64,000 bases of DNA, taken from the NCBI RefSeq assembly GCF_001528745.1, contig NZ_BCNS01000032.1, positions 1 through 64,000 on the forward strand. The letters are read 5' to 3'. The notes under the pieces are model-generated. The model searched no databases, had not been told where the DNA came from, and saw only the letters and a list, made by a program, of their open reading frames with translations. This document shows, one piece after another, positions 8,899 through 19,386 of this stretch (positions within the stretch are counted from its first letter, which is position 1; every line of letters begins with the position of its first letter). The translations under genes were made by a program, and so were the position numbers. Source of the DNA: Marinobacterium profundum. GTDB taxonomy: Bacteria; Pseudomonadota; Gammaproteobacteria; Pseudomonadales; Balneatricaceae.

Positions 8899-10893
8899 TT
8901 AAAGGATCGATTTTACAGTGTCGACGACATTTTCGACGGTAAAGCCAAAGTACTTGAACAGCTCACCGGCCGGGGCCGATTCGCCGAAGCTGCGCATGCC
9001 GACGATAGCGCCGTTCAGGCCCACGTACTTGTACCAGTAATCGGCCTGGGCCGCTTCTACCGCCACACGGGCGCTGACCTGAGCCGGCAGAACCGACTCG
9101 CGATAGGCGGCGTCCTGGGCTTCAAAACGATCGGTGGATGGCATGGACACCACCCGTACCTGCTTGCCTTCCTTGCTCAGGACTTCAGCGGCATCCATCG
9201 CCAGACCGATTTCGGAACCGGTGGCAATCAGTATAGCTTCCGGCTGACCGACGCAGTCGCGCAGGATATAGCCACCCTTGGCAACGTTTGCCAGCTGCTC
9301 GGCGCTGCGGGCCTGATGCGGCAGGTTCTGACGCGAGAAAATCAGTGCACTCGGGCCATCGGTACGCTCCAGCGCACACTTCCAGGCGACGGCGGATTCA
9401 ACTGCATCGCAGGGCCGCCACAGGCTCATGTTGGGGGTATGACGCAGGTTGGAGATCTGCTCCACCGGCTGGTGCGTCGGGCCGTCTTCGCCCAGACCTA
9501 TGGAGTCGTGGGTGTAAACGTGGATCACACGCTGCTTCATCAGAGCCGCCATGCGCAGGGCATTGCGAGCATATTCCATGAACACCAGGAAAGTGGCGCC
9601 GTAGGGAACAAAGCCACCGTGCAGGGCCAGGCCATTCATGATGGCCGACATGCCGAACTCGCGCACGCCGTAGAACAGGTAGTTGCCGCTGGCATCTTCA
9701 CGCCCAATACCCTTGGCGCCGGACCAAAGCGTCAGATTGGAGCCGGCCAGATCCGCCGAGCCGCCGAGCAGTTCAGGCAGCATGGGGCCAAATGCGTTCA
9801 GAGCATTCTGGGACGCCTTGCGCGAGGCAATAGTGTCGCCCTTGTCGGCCACGGCCTGAATCCAGGCATCAGCCTGGGCGGAGAAATCCGCCGGCAGATC
9901 GCCACTGATGCGACGCAGCAGCTGATCAGCCAGTTCCGGGAACTCGGCACGATAGCTGGCAAAGCGCGCATTCCACTCGTTTTCATCTTGGCTGCCGGAC
10001 GCGCGGGCATCCCAGTCGTCATAGATATCCTGCGGTACTTCGAAGGGGCCATGGGTCCAGCCCAGACGTGCACGGGTCAGAGCAATTTCGTCGTCGCCCA
10101 GTGGTGCGCCGTGGCAGTCTTCCTTGCCTTCCTTGTTGGGGGAGCCAAAACCGATGATGGTCTTGCAGCAGATCAGCGTCGGCTGAGTGCTGTTCTCCTG
10201 AGCCTGCTCGATGGCGGCACGGATCTGATCAGCATCGTGGCCATCAACGCCGGCGATAACCTGCCAGCCATAGGCTTCGAAACGCTTGGGCGTGTCGTCG
10301 GTAAACCAGCCTTCCACTTCGCCATCAATGGAGATGCCGTTGTCATCCCAGAACGCGATCAGCTTGCCCAGACCCAGAGTACCGGCCAGAGCGCAGGATT
10401 CGTGGGAGATACCTTCCATCATGCAGCCATCGCCCATGAAGGTGTAGGTGTAGTGATCGATGATGTCGTGGCCGTCGCGGTTGAACTGCGCCGCCAGCGT
10501 CTTCTCGGCAATGGCAAAGCCCACGGCATTGGAAACGCCCTGACCCAGCGGGCCTGTGGTGGTTTCAACACCCGGGCAGTAACCGTATTCAGGGTGACCG
10601 GCGGTCTTGGAGTGCAGCTGACGGAAGTTTTTAATGTCGTCGATGCTGACGTCGTAGCCGCTCAGGTGCAGCAGCGAGTAAACCAGCATGGAGCCGTGAC
10701 CGTTAGACAGCACAAAGCGGTCGCGATCGAACCACTGCGGGTTGGTGGGGCTATGTTTCAGGAAGTCGTTCCAAAGCACTTCGGCGATATCCGCCATACC
10801 CATGGGCGCTCCGGGGTGGCCGGACTTCGCTTTCTGGACGGCATCCATACTCAGCGCACGAATGGCGTTGGCAAGTTCTCTGCGAGAGGACAT
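8899..10893 (-). CDS. tkt: Transketolase
   Basis: 664 residues, full length for bacterial transketolase. A thiamine-diphosphate enzyme of the pentose phosphate pathway that moves two-carbon units between sugar phosphates. The thiamine-binding region includes [14 protein letters not shown] and GDGCMMEG. The pyrimidine domain has [13 protein letters not shown] and [16 protein letters not shown], and a C-terminal domain follows. It is the first gene of the tkt-epd-pgk-fba cluster and diverges from metK, as in Pseudomonas, but the regulator gene often found between the two there is missing. Confidence 0.98.
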   Translation of the reverse strand: MSSRRELANAIRALSMDAVQKAKSGHPGAPMGMADIAEVLWNDFLKHSPTNPQWFDRDRFVLSNGHGSMLVYSLLHLSGYDVSIDDIKNFRQLHSKTAGHPEYGYCPGVETTTGPLGQGVSNAVGFAIAEKTLAAQFNRDGHDIIDHYTYTFMGDGCMMEGISHESCALAGTLGLGKLIAFWDDNGISIDGEVEGWFTDDTPKRFEAYGWQVIAGVDGHDADQIRAAIEQAQENSTQPTLICCKTIIGFGSPNKEGKEDCHGAPLGDDEIALTRARLGWTHGPFEVPQDIYDDWDARASGSQDENEWNARFASYRAEFPELADQLLRRISGDLPADFSAQADAWIQAVADKGDTIASRKASQNALNAFGPMLPELLGGSADLAGSNLTLWSGAKGIGREDASGNYLFYGVREFGMSAIMNGLALHGGFVPYGATFLVFMEYARNALRMAALMKQRVIHVYTHDSIGLGEDGPTHQPVEQISNLRHTPNMSLWRPCDAVESAVAWKCALERTDGPSALIFSRQNLPHQARSAEQLANVAKGGYILRDCVGQPEAILIATGSEIGLAMDAAEVLSKEGKQVRVVSMPSTDRFEAQDAAYRESVLPAQVSARVAVEAAQADYWYKYVGLNGAIVGMRSFGESAPAGELFKYFGFTVENVVDTVKSIL

Positions 10894-11184
10894 TAAAACA
10901 ACTCCTGGGTTTTTGACCCGAACAAGTAAGAGTGTGGAGGACTGAAAATTTGAAAGGCGTAATTTTCGCTTAGTTGCCCTCCGGCATCAAATGGGAATCG
11001 ATCTTTTTTGTACCTGAATGAGGTAATTTCATCTGAATTAGGGAAATTTTCATTAAAAACGCCGGCATTCGTCATGCATTTTGCATCCATCGCCGGTAAA
11101 ATGCGCGCAATTATGAAATCGCCTGGCCGGTCTGGCACGGGTACCTTGTTAGATAGACCCCTGAAAAGAGGATGCATAACGCAG
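10894..11184. promoter_or_regulatory. Divergent tkt/metK intergenic region
   Basis: 291 bases holding the promoters of both genes. TAAAAT at about 11096-11101, after a GCCGG, is a possible -10 for metK. The pair ATGCA / TGCAT around 11073 is a short palindrome. I looked for a SAM or SAH riboswitch fold or a MetJ box and saw neither. Confidence 0.4.
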
Positions 11185-12375
<1,191 letters not shown>

Positions 12376-12395
12376 TTAAGCCACCGGGCTTGGTC

Positions 12396-12423
12396 AAACA
12401 GGCTGCCTTCGGGCAGCCTGTTT
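12396..12423 (+). terminator. Rho-independent terminator of metK
   Basis: AAACAGGCTGCC / GGCAGCCTGTTT, a perfect 12-bp stem on a TTCG tetraloop, with T residues ending the second arm. Confidence 0.9.
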
Positions 12424-12591
12424 CGTATGAACACAACGCTTCCCGCTAACAACGCCCACCCCTCGCCGCAAGTGCAGCATGCTTGCAGCCCCCCCCCTTC
12501 CGAGCCCAGGACAGCCGCGGGCAGGCGCCGTACCCAGGCACTGTTTCGCAGCCGGATTGCCCCTCGCCGCTACCGCAGCGCAAAAACGTAT

Positions 12592-12621
12592 ATTCCTGAT
12601 AATTCATGATTTATCAGGATA
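12592..12621. promoter_or_regulatory. Inverted repeat upstream of ald, possible operator
   Basis: TCCTGATAA and TTATCAGGA flank an eight-base AT-rich spacer about 95 bases before the ald start. The sequence around it is AT-rich, unlike the GC-rich DNA to its left. Alanine dehydrogenase genes are commonly controlled by Lrp/AsnC-type regulators. That this repeat is such an operator is inference. Confidence 0.5.
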
Positions 12622-12711
12622 AATTTTCGTGATTCATAAAATATCAAACACATTTCTCGACCCTTCTGCCCTAGCATGGAATAAACCCCCATCGGACGCA
12701 GGAGAATAAAA

Positions 12712-13830
12712 ATGATTATTGGCGTACCCAAGGAAATCAAGAACCACGAATACCGCATCGGCATGACCCCCGCCGGCGTGCGCGAACTGGTCGGCCAGGG
12801 ACATGCTGTACTGATACAGCAGGACGGCGGCACCGCCATAGGCCTGACCGACGAGCAGTACAGCGCGGCAGGGGCTGAGATTGTTGCCAGCGCACCCGAG
12901 ATATTCGAGCGCGCCGGCATGATCATCAAGGTCAAGGAACCTCAGCCCGAGGAGTGTCGCATGCTGCGCGACGGCCAGATCCTCTTCACTTACCTGCACC
13001 TGGCCCCCGACCCACAACAGACCGAGCTACTGGTCGAATCCAGAGCCATTGCCATCGCCTACGAGACCGTCACCGATGACCGCGGTGGCCTGCCGCTACT
13101 GGCTCCCATGAGCGAAGTCGCAGGCCGAATGTCGATCCAGGCCGGCGCCCACGCGCTGGAAAAAGCCCAGGGTGGCAACGGCACCCTGCTCGGCGGTGTG
13201 CCTGGCGTTGCCCCGGCCAAGGTGGTAGTGATTGGTGGCGGTGTCGTCGGCACCCATGCCGCTCGTATGGCTATCGGACAGGGCGCTGAAGTCACGGTAC
13301 TCGACCGTTCATTGGCCCGCCTCAAGGAACTGGACAACCTTTATGGTCCGGCGATGAAAACGCTTTACTCCACCGCCGACGCGCTGGAGTCCTGCGTGTC
13401 CGAGGCGGATCTGGTGATCGGTGCCGTACTGATTCCGGGTGCGGCTGCGCCCAAGCTCGTCACCCGCGAGATGCTCAAACTGATGCGCCCCGGTGCCGTG
13501 ATGGTGGATGTCGCCATCGATCAGGGCGGCTGCTTCGAAACCTCGAAAGCCACCACCCACCAGGCGCCAACCTACGAGGTCGATGGCATAGTGCACTACT
13601 GCGTCGCCAATATGCCAGGCGGTGTGGCCCGCACCTCCACCTTCGCCCTCACCAATGCCACCCTGCCCTACGTTATTGCGCTGGCCAGCAAGGGCTACCA
13701 GCAGGCACTGCAGGACGACTCGCATCTGCGTAACGGCCTCAACGTACATCGCGGCCGCATTACCTGCGAGGCTGTCGCACAAGCCCTGGGCTACGACCAC
13801 TTGAGCGCTAGCGAAGCACTCTCAGCCTGA
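12712..13830 (+). CDS. ald: Alanine dehydrogenase
   Basis: 372 residues. NAD-dependent cytoplasmic enzyme converting L-alanine to pyruvate and ammonia, and the reverse. The N-terminus [17 protein letters not shown], the pyruvate-binding Lys and His regions ([16 protein letters not shown]) and the Rossmann motif [13 protein letters not shown] are all intact. The Shine-Dalgarno AGGAG lies nine bases before ATG. A terminator follows closely, so the gene stands alone. The upstream inverted repeat suggests it is regulated. Confidence 0.97.
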   Translation: MIIGVPKEIKNHEYRIGMTPAGVRELVGQGHAVLIQQDGGTAIGLTDEQYSAAGAEIVASAPEIFERAGMIIKVKEPQPEECRMLRDGQILFTYLHLAPDPQQTELLVESRAIAIAYETVTDDRGGLPLLAPMSEVAGRMSIQAGAHALEKAQGGNGTLLGGVPGVAPAKVVVIGGGVVGTHAARMAIGQGAEVTVLDRSLARLKELDNLYGPAMKTLYSTADALESCVSEADLVIGAVLIPGAAAPKLVTREMLKLMRPGAVMVDVAIDQGGCFETSKATTHQAPTYEVDGIVHYCVANMPGGVARTSTFALTNATLPYVIALASKGYQQALQDDSHLRNGLNVHRGRITCEAVAQALGYDHLSASEALSA

Positions 13831-13851
13831 CCTCCGCTCACTCCACAACGC

Positions 13852-13879
13852 AAAAGGCTGCCATCAGGCAGCCTTTTTT
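13852..13879 (+). terminator. Rho-independent terminator of ald
   Basis: AAAAGGCTGCC / GGCAGCCTTTT with loop ATCA and a six-T tail. The A tract on the other side lets it also stop transcription arriving from the minus strand through the hairpin array. Confidence 0.92.
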
Positions 13880-13880
13880 A

Positions 13881-14259
13881 TGTTCAGGACGAACGGTATG
13901 CCGCGTGCGCAGGGATGCGCATGAGCGGCAATGTTCAGGATGAACGGCAGACGATTACTCCTGCATAGCCTGCATTCCCACCATCCCTGGTGGTCGTATG
14001 CCGCGTGCGCAGGGCATTTTTTTGCTCCTGCAAAAACTGCATTCCCGCCATCCCTGGCGGTCATGTGCATGAGCGGCAATGTTCAGGATGAACGGCAGAC
14101 GATTACTCCTGCATAGCCTGCATTCCCACCATCCCTGGTGGTCGTATGCCGCGGGCGCAGGGCAGTTTTTTGCTCCTGCAAAAACTGCATTCCCACCATC
14201 CCTGGTGGTTCCCTGAAAACCGCGTCCTGCGTTTTCAGGATTTCCACCATCCCTGGTGG
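13881..14259. repeat. Array of GGA-loop hairpins with a 148-bp tandem duplication
   Basis: No coding sequence. Read on the minus strand, hairpins with GGGA loops between CCACCA and TGGTGG lie at 13978-13993, 14126-14141, 14193-14208 and 14244-14259; a CCGCCA / TGGCGG version lies at 14045-14060. Hairpins with AGGA-type loops lie at 14019-14036, 14162-14188 and 14212-14239. Read on the plus strand, TGCGCA / TGCGCA with loop GGGA lies at 13906-13921, and GTTCA-GGA-TGAAC at 13933-13945 and 14081-14093. Bases 13919-14061 recur at 14067-14209 with about four differences, two of which are a compensating pair in one stem. It sits directly after the last gene of the nucleoside transporter operon. Confidence 0.9.
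13919..14209. repeat. Tandem direct repeat, unit 148 bp (13919-14061 and 14067-14209)
   Basis: The first 77 or so bases of the two copies are identical. Differences I see are T to G near 14006/14154, T to G near 14016/14164 (which lengthens one hairpin stem), and the paired change G14047 to A14195 with C14058 to T14206. A partial third copy may precede it at 13890-13918. Confidence 0.85.
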
Positions 14260-14268
14260 TTATTTCGG

Positions 14269-15354
14269 TTACTTGGGTAATTCGCCTTCAACGCCCTGGA
14301 CGTAATAGCCCATGGACAGCATTTCCTTGTCGGCCAGTACTTCACCCTCTGCCACCACTATCTCCCCTGCCTGATTCGTCAGAGGACCGGCGAAAGGATG
14401 GAGCTTGCCATCGACAATCTGCTGCTTGAGATCCATCACCAGCTGCTGTACATCGGCCGGTACCGCATCGTTCATGGGGGCGATATCCACATAGCCTGCC
14501 GCCAGACCCAGCCAGACATCCTCTGCCTTCCAGCTGCCATCGATGACAGCACGGGCTTTGGCTTCGTACAGTGGTCCCCAATTGAACACAGCCGCACTCA
14601 GGTGTGCATTCTTGCCGTAGAGCGACATGTCGGAGTTGTAACCGAAAGCGTAGACACCCTTGGCTTCAGCCGCCTGGATCGGGCCCGCTGAATCCGTGTG
14701 CTGACTGATAACGTCGGCGCCCTGCAGAATCAGACTTTCCGCCGCTTCCAGCTCTTTCGCCGGATCGTACCAGGAGCTAACCCAGACCACCTTCACAGTG
14801 GCATCGGGGTTCACACTGCGCAGCCCCTGGGTGAAGGCATTAATGCCGCGGACCACTTCAGGAATCGGGAATGAGCCGACATAGCCCACCACATTACTTT
14901 TGGTCATCTTGCCGGCAATCACCCCAGTGAGGTAACGCGACTCATAAATGCGGCCCATATAGGTACCGACATTGGCAGAACGTTTGTAGCCAGTTGCATG
15001 CTCAAAGGCCACCTTGGGAAACTGCTTGGCCACTTTCAGGGTCGGGTTCATGTAGCCAAAGGAGGTGGTGAAAATCAGCTCATTGCCGCTTTTCGCCAGC
15101 TGACGAATCACGCGTTCGGAATCCGCACCTTCAGCGACGTTCTCGACGTAGGTTGAGGTGACCTGATCGCCCAGCTGTTCCTCCATGTATTTGCGGCCCT
15201 TGTCATGGGCATAGGTGTAGCCCGCGTCACCGGTGGGGCCTATATAGACGAAACCCACCTTCAGCGGTTCCTGCGCCAGCGCAGCAGCTGATACTGCCGT
15301 TGCCAGCAATACCGTCGACGCGGCACGAACCAAAGCTCCCAATTGCATTGCCAT
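14269..15354 (-). CDS. BMP-family nucleoside ABC transporter substrate-binding protein
   Basis: 361 residues. Periplasmic binding protein of the basic membrane protein (PnrA/BmpA) family, which bind purine or deoxy nucleosides for uptake. A signal peptide with an Ala-rich core ends at about ALA-Q, and there is no lipobox Cys, so it is probably soluble in the periplasm. The mature start EPLKVGFVYIGPTGDAGYTY is typical. The ATG at 15354 was chosen over an upstream GTG because AGGAGAG lies at the right distance. It is the last gene of its operon, after the ATPase and two permeases. The hairpin array follows its stop codon. Confidence 0.92.
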   Translation of the reverse strand: MAMQLGALVRAASTVLLATAVSAAALAQEPLKVGFVYIGPTGDAGYTYAHDKGRKYMEEQLGDQVTSTYVENVAEGADSERVIRQLAKSGNELIFTTSFGYMNPTLKVAKQFPKVAFEHATGYKRSANVGTYMGRIYESRYLTGVIAGKMTKSNVVGYVGSFPIPEVVRGINAFTQGLRSVNPDATVKVVWVSSWYDPAKELEAAESLILQGADVISQHTDSAGPIQAAEAKGVYAFGYNSDMSLYGKNAHLSAAVFNWGPLYEAKARAVIDGSWKAEDVWLGLAAGYVDIAPMNDAVPADVQQLVMDLKQQIVDGKLHPFAGPLTNQAGEIVVAEGEVLADKEMLSMGYYVQGVEGELPK

Positions 15355-15433
15355 AAATTCCACTCTCCTGCTGTTATTAACCGCTTTTGTTGAACGCTTG
15401 CATCAACTCGACCCAAATTGCCTGCTTGGCGCT

Positions 15434-16360
15434 CTACTGAGTTCGATGAAAAGGCTTGCCCAGGGACATGGGCGCATACAGTCGAACCCTGGCCTTGTCG
15501 CTCGACAGCAGCACCAGTACCAGGATGGTCACGACATAGGGCAGCATGGCCAGCAGGTTGGACGAAATACTCACGCCCATGCCCTGCACTATAAGATGCA
15601 GAATACTCGCCAGGCCAAACAGGTAGGCACCGAACATCACCCGCTCGGCACGCCAGCTGGCAAAGACCACCAGCGCCAGCGCTATCCAGCCACGCCCCGC
15701 CGTCATGCCCTCGGCCCAGAGCGGAGTATAGGCCAGCGACAGATAGCCACCCGCCAATCCCGCCATGGCACCACCAAACAGCACCGCCAGATAGCGCACC
15801 CGCATCACCGGCAGCCCTACCGCCGTGGCCGACTCCGGCGTTTCGCCGATAGCCTTTAGCATAAGGCCGGCCCGGGTACTGCGCAGAAACCAGATCACGC
15901 CGGCAAAGAGCCCGAAGGACAAATACACCAGCACATCATGATTGAACAGCAAGGGCCCGAGCAGTGGAATCTCGCTCAGCAGCGGAATGGGCAGCGCCTT
16001 GAAGCCCAGCACTGTCTGGCCGACAAAACTCTCACCTATAAAGGCACTGAGGCCCGCTCCCAGAATGGTCAGCGCCAGCCCGGTTGCCACCTGGGTCGCA
16101 CTCAGCCCCAGTGCCACCAGGCCAAACAGCAAGGCCATCAGGCAGCCCGCCAGCATCGCTGCCAGCACACCCAGAAACAGGCTGCCGGTGGTTGCGGCAA
16201 CAATAAAGCCACAGACCGCGCCCACCAGCATCATGCCTTCCTGTCCCAGGTTCAGCACACCGGAACGCTCGCAGACCAGTTCGCCCAGCGCGACTATCAG
16301 CAGCGGCGTACCGGTGCGGATCATGGCGTAGAGTACATTGATAATAAAATCGATATCCAT
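15434..16360 (-). CDS. Nucleoside ABC transporter permease (NupQ/BmpD type)
   Basis: 308 residues, mostly hydrophobic, with the motif ERSGVLNLGQEGMMLVGA that marks branched-chain amino acid/ribose-type permeases of the BMP nucleoside systems. Inner-membrane channel half paired with the next permease. The start is the ATG at 16360 (MDIDFIINVLY). Its Shine-Dalgarno, GAAGGAG, lies inside the last codons of the upstream permease gene, whose stop is five bases away, so the two are translationally coupled. Confidence 0.92.
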   Translation of the reverse strand: MDIDFIINVLYAMIRTGTPLLIVALGELVCERSGVLNLGQEGMMLVGAVCGFIVAATTGSLFLGVLAAMLAGCLMALLFGLVALGLSATQVATGLALTILGAGLSAFIGESFVGQTVLGFKALPIPLLSEIPLLGPLLFNHDVLVYLSFGLFAGVIWFLRSTRAGLMLKAIGETPESATAVGLPVMRVRYLAVLFGGAMAGLAGGYLSLAYTPLWAEGMTAGRGWIALALVVFASWRAERVMFGAYLFGLASILHLIVQGMGVSISSNLLAMLPYVVTILVLVLLSSDKARVRLYAPMSLGKPFHRTQ

Positions 16361-16365
16361 GGCGG

Positions 16366-17463
16366 TCAGGCTCCTTCGGACACAGGGGCGGCAACGCTGG
16401 CAGTTGCACGACCACCCAGACGAATGCGGTAGTGAATCAGGAAGTCGCATGCCAGCAGATACAGCAGCAACATGCCCTGGAAGAGCCCCGTCAGCGCCTG
16501 GGGCAGACCCAGCTCGATCTGCACCATCTCGCCACCCATATAGACCAGCGCCATCAGCAGGCTGGCCAGCAGGATACCCACCGGGTGCAGCCGCCCCAGA
16601 AAGGCCACGATAATGGCCGCATAGCCGTAGCCCGGCGATACCTGCGGCACCAGCTGACCTATGGGGCCTGTGACTTCAAGCACACCGGCAAGCCCGGCCA
16701 GACCACCGCACAGCATCAGTACGAAGATCACCAGACGCTTTTCGTTATAGCCAGCATAATGGGCCGCCCTCGAATCCAGACCCAGCACTCGGATCTGAAA
16801 GCCAATAAAGGTACGACTCAGCAACACCCAGACCACCGCCACCGCCAGCAGCGCGAAGAGCACGCCTATATGCACCCGGGTACCGTCCAGCAGGGTGGGC
16901 AGCAGGGTCGACTCCGAAAAGAGCGCGGATTCCGGGAAGTTGTAGCCATCGGGATCTTTCAGCGGACCATGCACACCGTACAAGAGAACATTGAGTGCGA
17001 TGTAGTTGAGCATGATGGTGGTAAGAATCTCGTTGGTATTGAAGTGGGTACGCAACAGCGCCGGGATCAGCCCCCAGAACATGCCCCCCAGTGCACCCGC
17101 CAGCAGCACCAGCGGCAGCACCCAGGCACCCTCAACCTGCAACAGCTGCAGCGCCGCCCAGCTGCCGATCAGGGCACCGAACAGCAACTGCCCCTCGGCA
17201 CCTATATTCCACACCTTGGCGCGATAGCAGACCGCCAGGCCCATGGCACAGAGCAGAATAGGTGCCGCCTTGACCCCCAGCTCAGACAGACCGTACAGAT
17301 CACTGAGTGGCATCACAAAGAAGGTGTAAAGCCCCTCGAGCGGACTTTGCCCCAGCAACAGAAACAGCAAAGCCCCCGAGACCAGTGTCAGCACTGCGGC
17401 CAGTACCGGCGACAGATACCCCATCAGGCGGGATTCGACCGGCCGCTTTTCCACTTTAAACAT
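16366..17463 (-). CDS. Nucleoside ABC transporter permease (NupP/BmpC type)
   Basis: 365 residues with about ten hydrophobic segments. Conserved elements are RAKVWNIGAEGQLLFGA and FNTNEILTTIMLNYIA, found in the larger permease of BMP-type nucleoside transporters. The start is the ATG at 17463 (MFKVEKRPVESR) with GGGAG in front; it overlaps the end of the ATPase gene by eight bases, so the operon is tightly packed. Confidence 0.92.
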   Translation of the reverse strand: MFKVEKRPVESRLMGYLSPVLAAVLTLVSGALLFLLLGQSPLEGLYTFFVMPLSDLYGLSELGVKAAPILLCAMGLAVCYRAKVWNIGAEGQLLFGALIGSWAALQLLQVEGAWVLPLVLLAGALGGMFWGLIPALLRTHFNTNEILTTIMLNYIALNVLLYGVHGPLKDPDGYNFPESALFSESTLLPTLLDGTRVHIGVLFALLAVAVVWVLLSRTFIGFQIRVLGLDSRAAHYAGYNEKRLVIFVLMLCGGLAGLAGVLEVTGPIGQLVPQVSPGYGYAAIIVAFLGRLHPVGILLASLLMALVYMGGEMVQIELGLPQALTGLFQGMLLLYLLACDFLIHYRIRLGGRATASVAAPVSEGA

Positions 17464-19018
17464 GGGATTCTCCCTGCGTTGGCCCAGCATCCTGCACCAC
17501 ATCAAAATCACCGGTCATCCAGCGTCCCACTTCACCGATATTGGTGTCACTCACCGCCTTCAGCGGCGACAGCTCGCCATGACAGATGGCGCAGATACGG
17601 TCGGATATTTCGAAAAGTTCGTCGATATCCTCCGAAACAATAAGAATGGCGGTGCCGGCATCGCGCAGTTCGATCAACGCCTTGTGAATCGCCACGGCCG
17701 CGCCTATATCCACACCCCAGGTCGGGTGGGCGGCCAGCAGCAGGGAGGGTTTCTGACGGATCTCGCGGCCGATGATGAATTTCTGCAGATTGCCGCCCGA
17801 CAAGCTTTTGGCACTGGCGTCTATGCCGCTACACTTGACCTTGAAATCATCAACAATACTCTGGGCAAAGTCCCGCGTCCGGCCCCAGTTCACCAGACCT
17901 TTCTTCACAAGACCTGCACCAAAGGCCGTGAGCAGACCATTTTCTGCCAGGCTCATGTCCGGTACCGCACCGCGCCCCAGGCGTTCTTCCGGCACAAATG
18001 CCAGCCCCTGAATACGCCGCTGCAAGGGTGGCAACAGCGCAATGCGTCCCGCCGGCACGCAAATCTGACCCGCATTCTCGCCCAGACGTTCGCCACTGAG
18101 TGCGGCCAGCAACTCATCCTGACCATTACCCGCCACACCGGCAATGCCAACAATTTCGCCCTTTCGTACCCGCAGGTTGATGTTTTTCAGCCGGGTTCCG
18201 AATGGGTCCAGACTCTTGAGCGACAGATCCCGCACCACCAGAAAGTCATCGCCGCCTTCACGCTTTTCATAGGTCGTACTGAGGGGCGTGTCTTCCCCCA
18301 CCATCATGCGGGCGATGCTATGGGCGCTTTCCTCCACCGGCTTGCATTCACCGGTGACTCGACCGCCGCGCAGTATAGTAGCGTTGTGACACAGGGCTCG
18401 TACTTCATTCAGCTTGTGGCTGATAAACAGAATGCTGCAGCCCTCTGCGGCGAGCTGATTCAGCGTCTTAAACAGGCCTTCCACTTCCTGCGGCGTCAGT
18501 ACCGAAGTGGGCTCATCCAGAATCAGCAGTTTGATGTCCTGGATCAGACAGCGCACGATTTCGACCCGCTGGCGCGCGCCTATGGACAGCGAATGCACCA
18601 GCCGGTCGGGCTCCAGCGCCATGCCGTAACGCTCGGATACTTCCCGAATGCGTCGACCCAGCGCTTTCAGGTCTCGAGCCTCCTGGGCCGGCAGACTCAG
18701 AGCAATATTTTCCGTCACCGTCAGGGTTTCAAACAGGGCAAAGTGCTGGAACACCATGCCGATACCAAGCGCTCTCGCCTGGGCGGGCTCAGCAATATCA
18801 ACCGCCCCCCCCTGCCAGTAAATCTCACCTTCATCGGGTTTCATCACGCCGTAAATCATTTTCATCAGCGTGCTTTTACCGGCACCGTTCTCACCCAGCA
18901 TGGCGTGAATCTCACCCGGATACAGATTCAGGCACACGCGATCATTGGCCAGAACACCGGGGAAGCGCTTGCTGATATTGCGCAAGGACAGCCTGGGCTG
19001 CGGTTGTGCTGTCGTCAT
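17456..19018 (-). CDS. Nucleoside ABC transporter ATPase with two ABC domains (NupO/BmpB type)
   Basis: 520 residues with two nucleotide-binding domains. The first has Walker A GENGAGKST, signature LSIGARQRVEI and Walker B LLILDEPTSVL. The second has a degenerate Walker A (GVAGNGQDE) and the signature LSGGNLQKF, the usual pattern in sugar and nucleoside ABC ATPases. First gene of the operon ATPase-permease-permease-binding protein. The start at 19018 (MTTAQPQ) is preferred because GGAAG lies five bases upstream; ATGs at 19030 and 19033 are alternatives. Confidence 0.93.
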   Translation of the reverse strand: MTTAQPQPRLSLRNISKRFPGVLANDRVCLNLYPGEIHAMLGENGAGKSTLMKMIYGVMKPDEGEIYWQGGAVDIAEPAQARALGIGMVFQHFALFETLTVTENIALSLPAQEARDLKALGRRIREVSERYGMALEPDRLVHSLSIGARQRVEIVRCLIQDIKLLILDEPTSVLTPQEVEGLFKTLNQLAAEGCSILFISHKLNEVRALCHNATILRGGRVTGECKPVEESAHSIARMMVGEDTPLSTTYEKREGGDDFLVVRDLSLKSLDPFGTRLKNINLRVRKGEIVGIAGVAGNGQDELLAALSGERLGENAGQICVPAGRIALLPPLQRRIQGLAFVPEERLGRGAVPDMSLAENGLLTAFGAGLVKKGLVNWGRTRDFAQSIVDDFKVKCSGIDASAKSLSGGNLQKFIIGREIRQKPSLLLAAHPTWGVDIGAAVAIHKALIELRDAGTAILIVSEDIDELFEISDRICAICHGELSPLKAVSDTNIGEVGRWMTGDFDVVQDAGPTQGESHV

Positions 19019-19386
19019 AAAGTCTTCCATCATGGAGTTACCAGGTGGTGCGCACTGAGAATAGTTCATGCGCAGCCCCCGCGCCGCGCCCTGACGCTGC
19101 GGTGTCACTCTGGCACAGCAACCACCGTGCCACCTTCTGCGCGCACCGCCCATTAGTCGACGATACCGCGCTTTAATCGATGGCAAAGCCTGTTACTTTC
19201 TGACTTTTTAGTCAACTTCAAACTTTCCAGCACTCCCCCGCCCACCCGCACGAGGCTCCCAGTTCTGCATCACAAACGCACCCAAACGGTGCCCACTGCT
19301 CGCTAGCGGGCAGCGCCGAATCGGGCAGCACCATTCACAGCTTGTGGCATAATGCCCGCTTTCGAATCTCCACGGAGCCCTGCCGG
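19019..19386. promoter_or_regulatory. 368-bp divergent region between the nucleoside transporter operon and rsmE
   Basis: It must hold both promoters. A palindrome TGACT-TTTT-AGTCA (19201-19214) lies about 185 bases before the transporter ATPase start and could be an operator. CATAAT near 19348, just before rsmE, is a possible -10. No short gene or RNA is apparent. Confidence 0.4.

Larger units (their letters stand above)
12376..12711. other. 336-bp intergenic region between metK and ald
   Basis: It contains the metK terminator (12396-12423), about 160 bases of GC-rich sequence without recognisable content, and the AT-rich ald promoter region with a long inverted repeat (12592-12621). Confidence 0.6.

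Noticed and set aside
8827-10896. 689-codon open frame opposite tkt
   Set aside because: It mirrors the transketolase gene; strong GC bias at third positions opens antisense frames. The product looks like no known protein.
11000-11184. SAM or SAH riboswitch upstream of metK
   Set aside because: No conserved riboswitch core or matching stems could be found by eye.
12427-12609. 60-codon frame between metK and ald
   Set aside because: Starts within or just after the metK terminator, has no Shine-Dalgarno, and gives a Pro/Arg-rich peptide typical of GC-rich non-coding DNA.
17462-19156. 564-codon open frame opposite the nucleoside transporter ATPase, and similar long frames opposite fba, the permease, msbA and lysA
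   Set aside because: All are shadows of well-supported genes; no Shine-Dalgarno or family resemblance.
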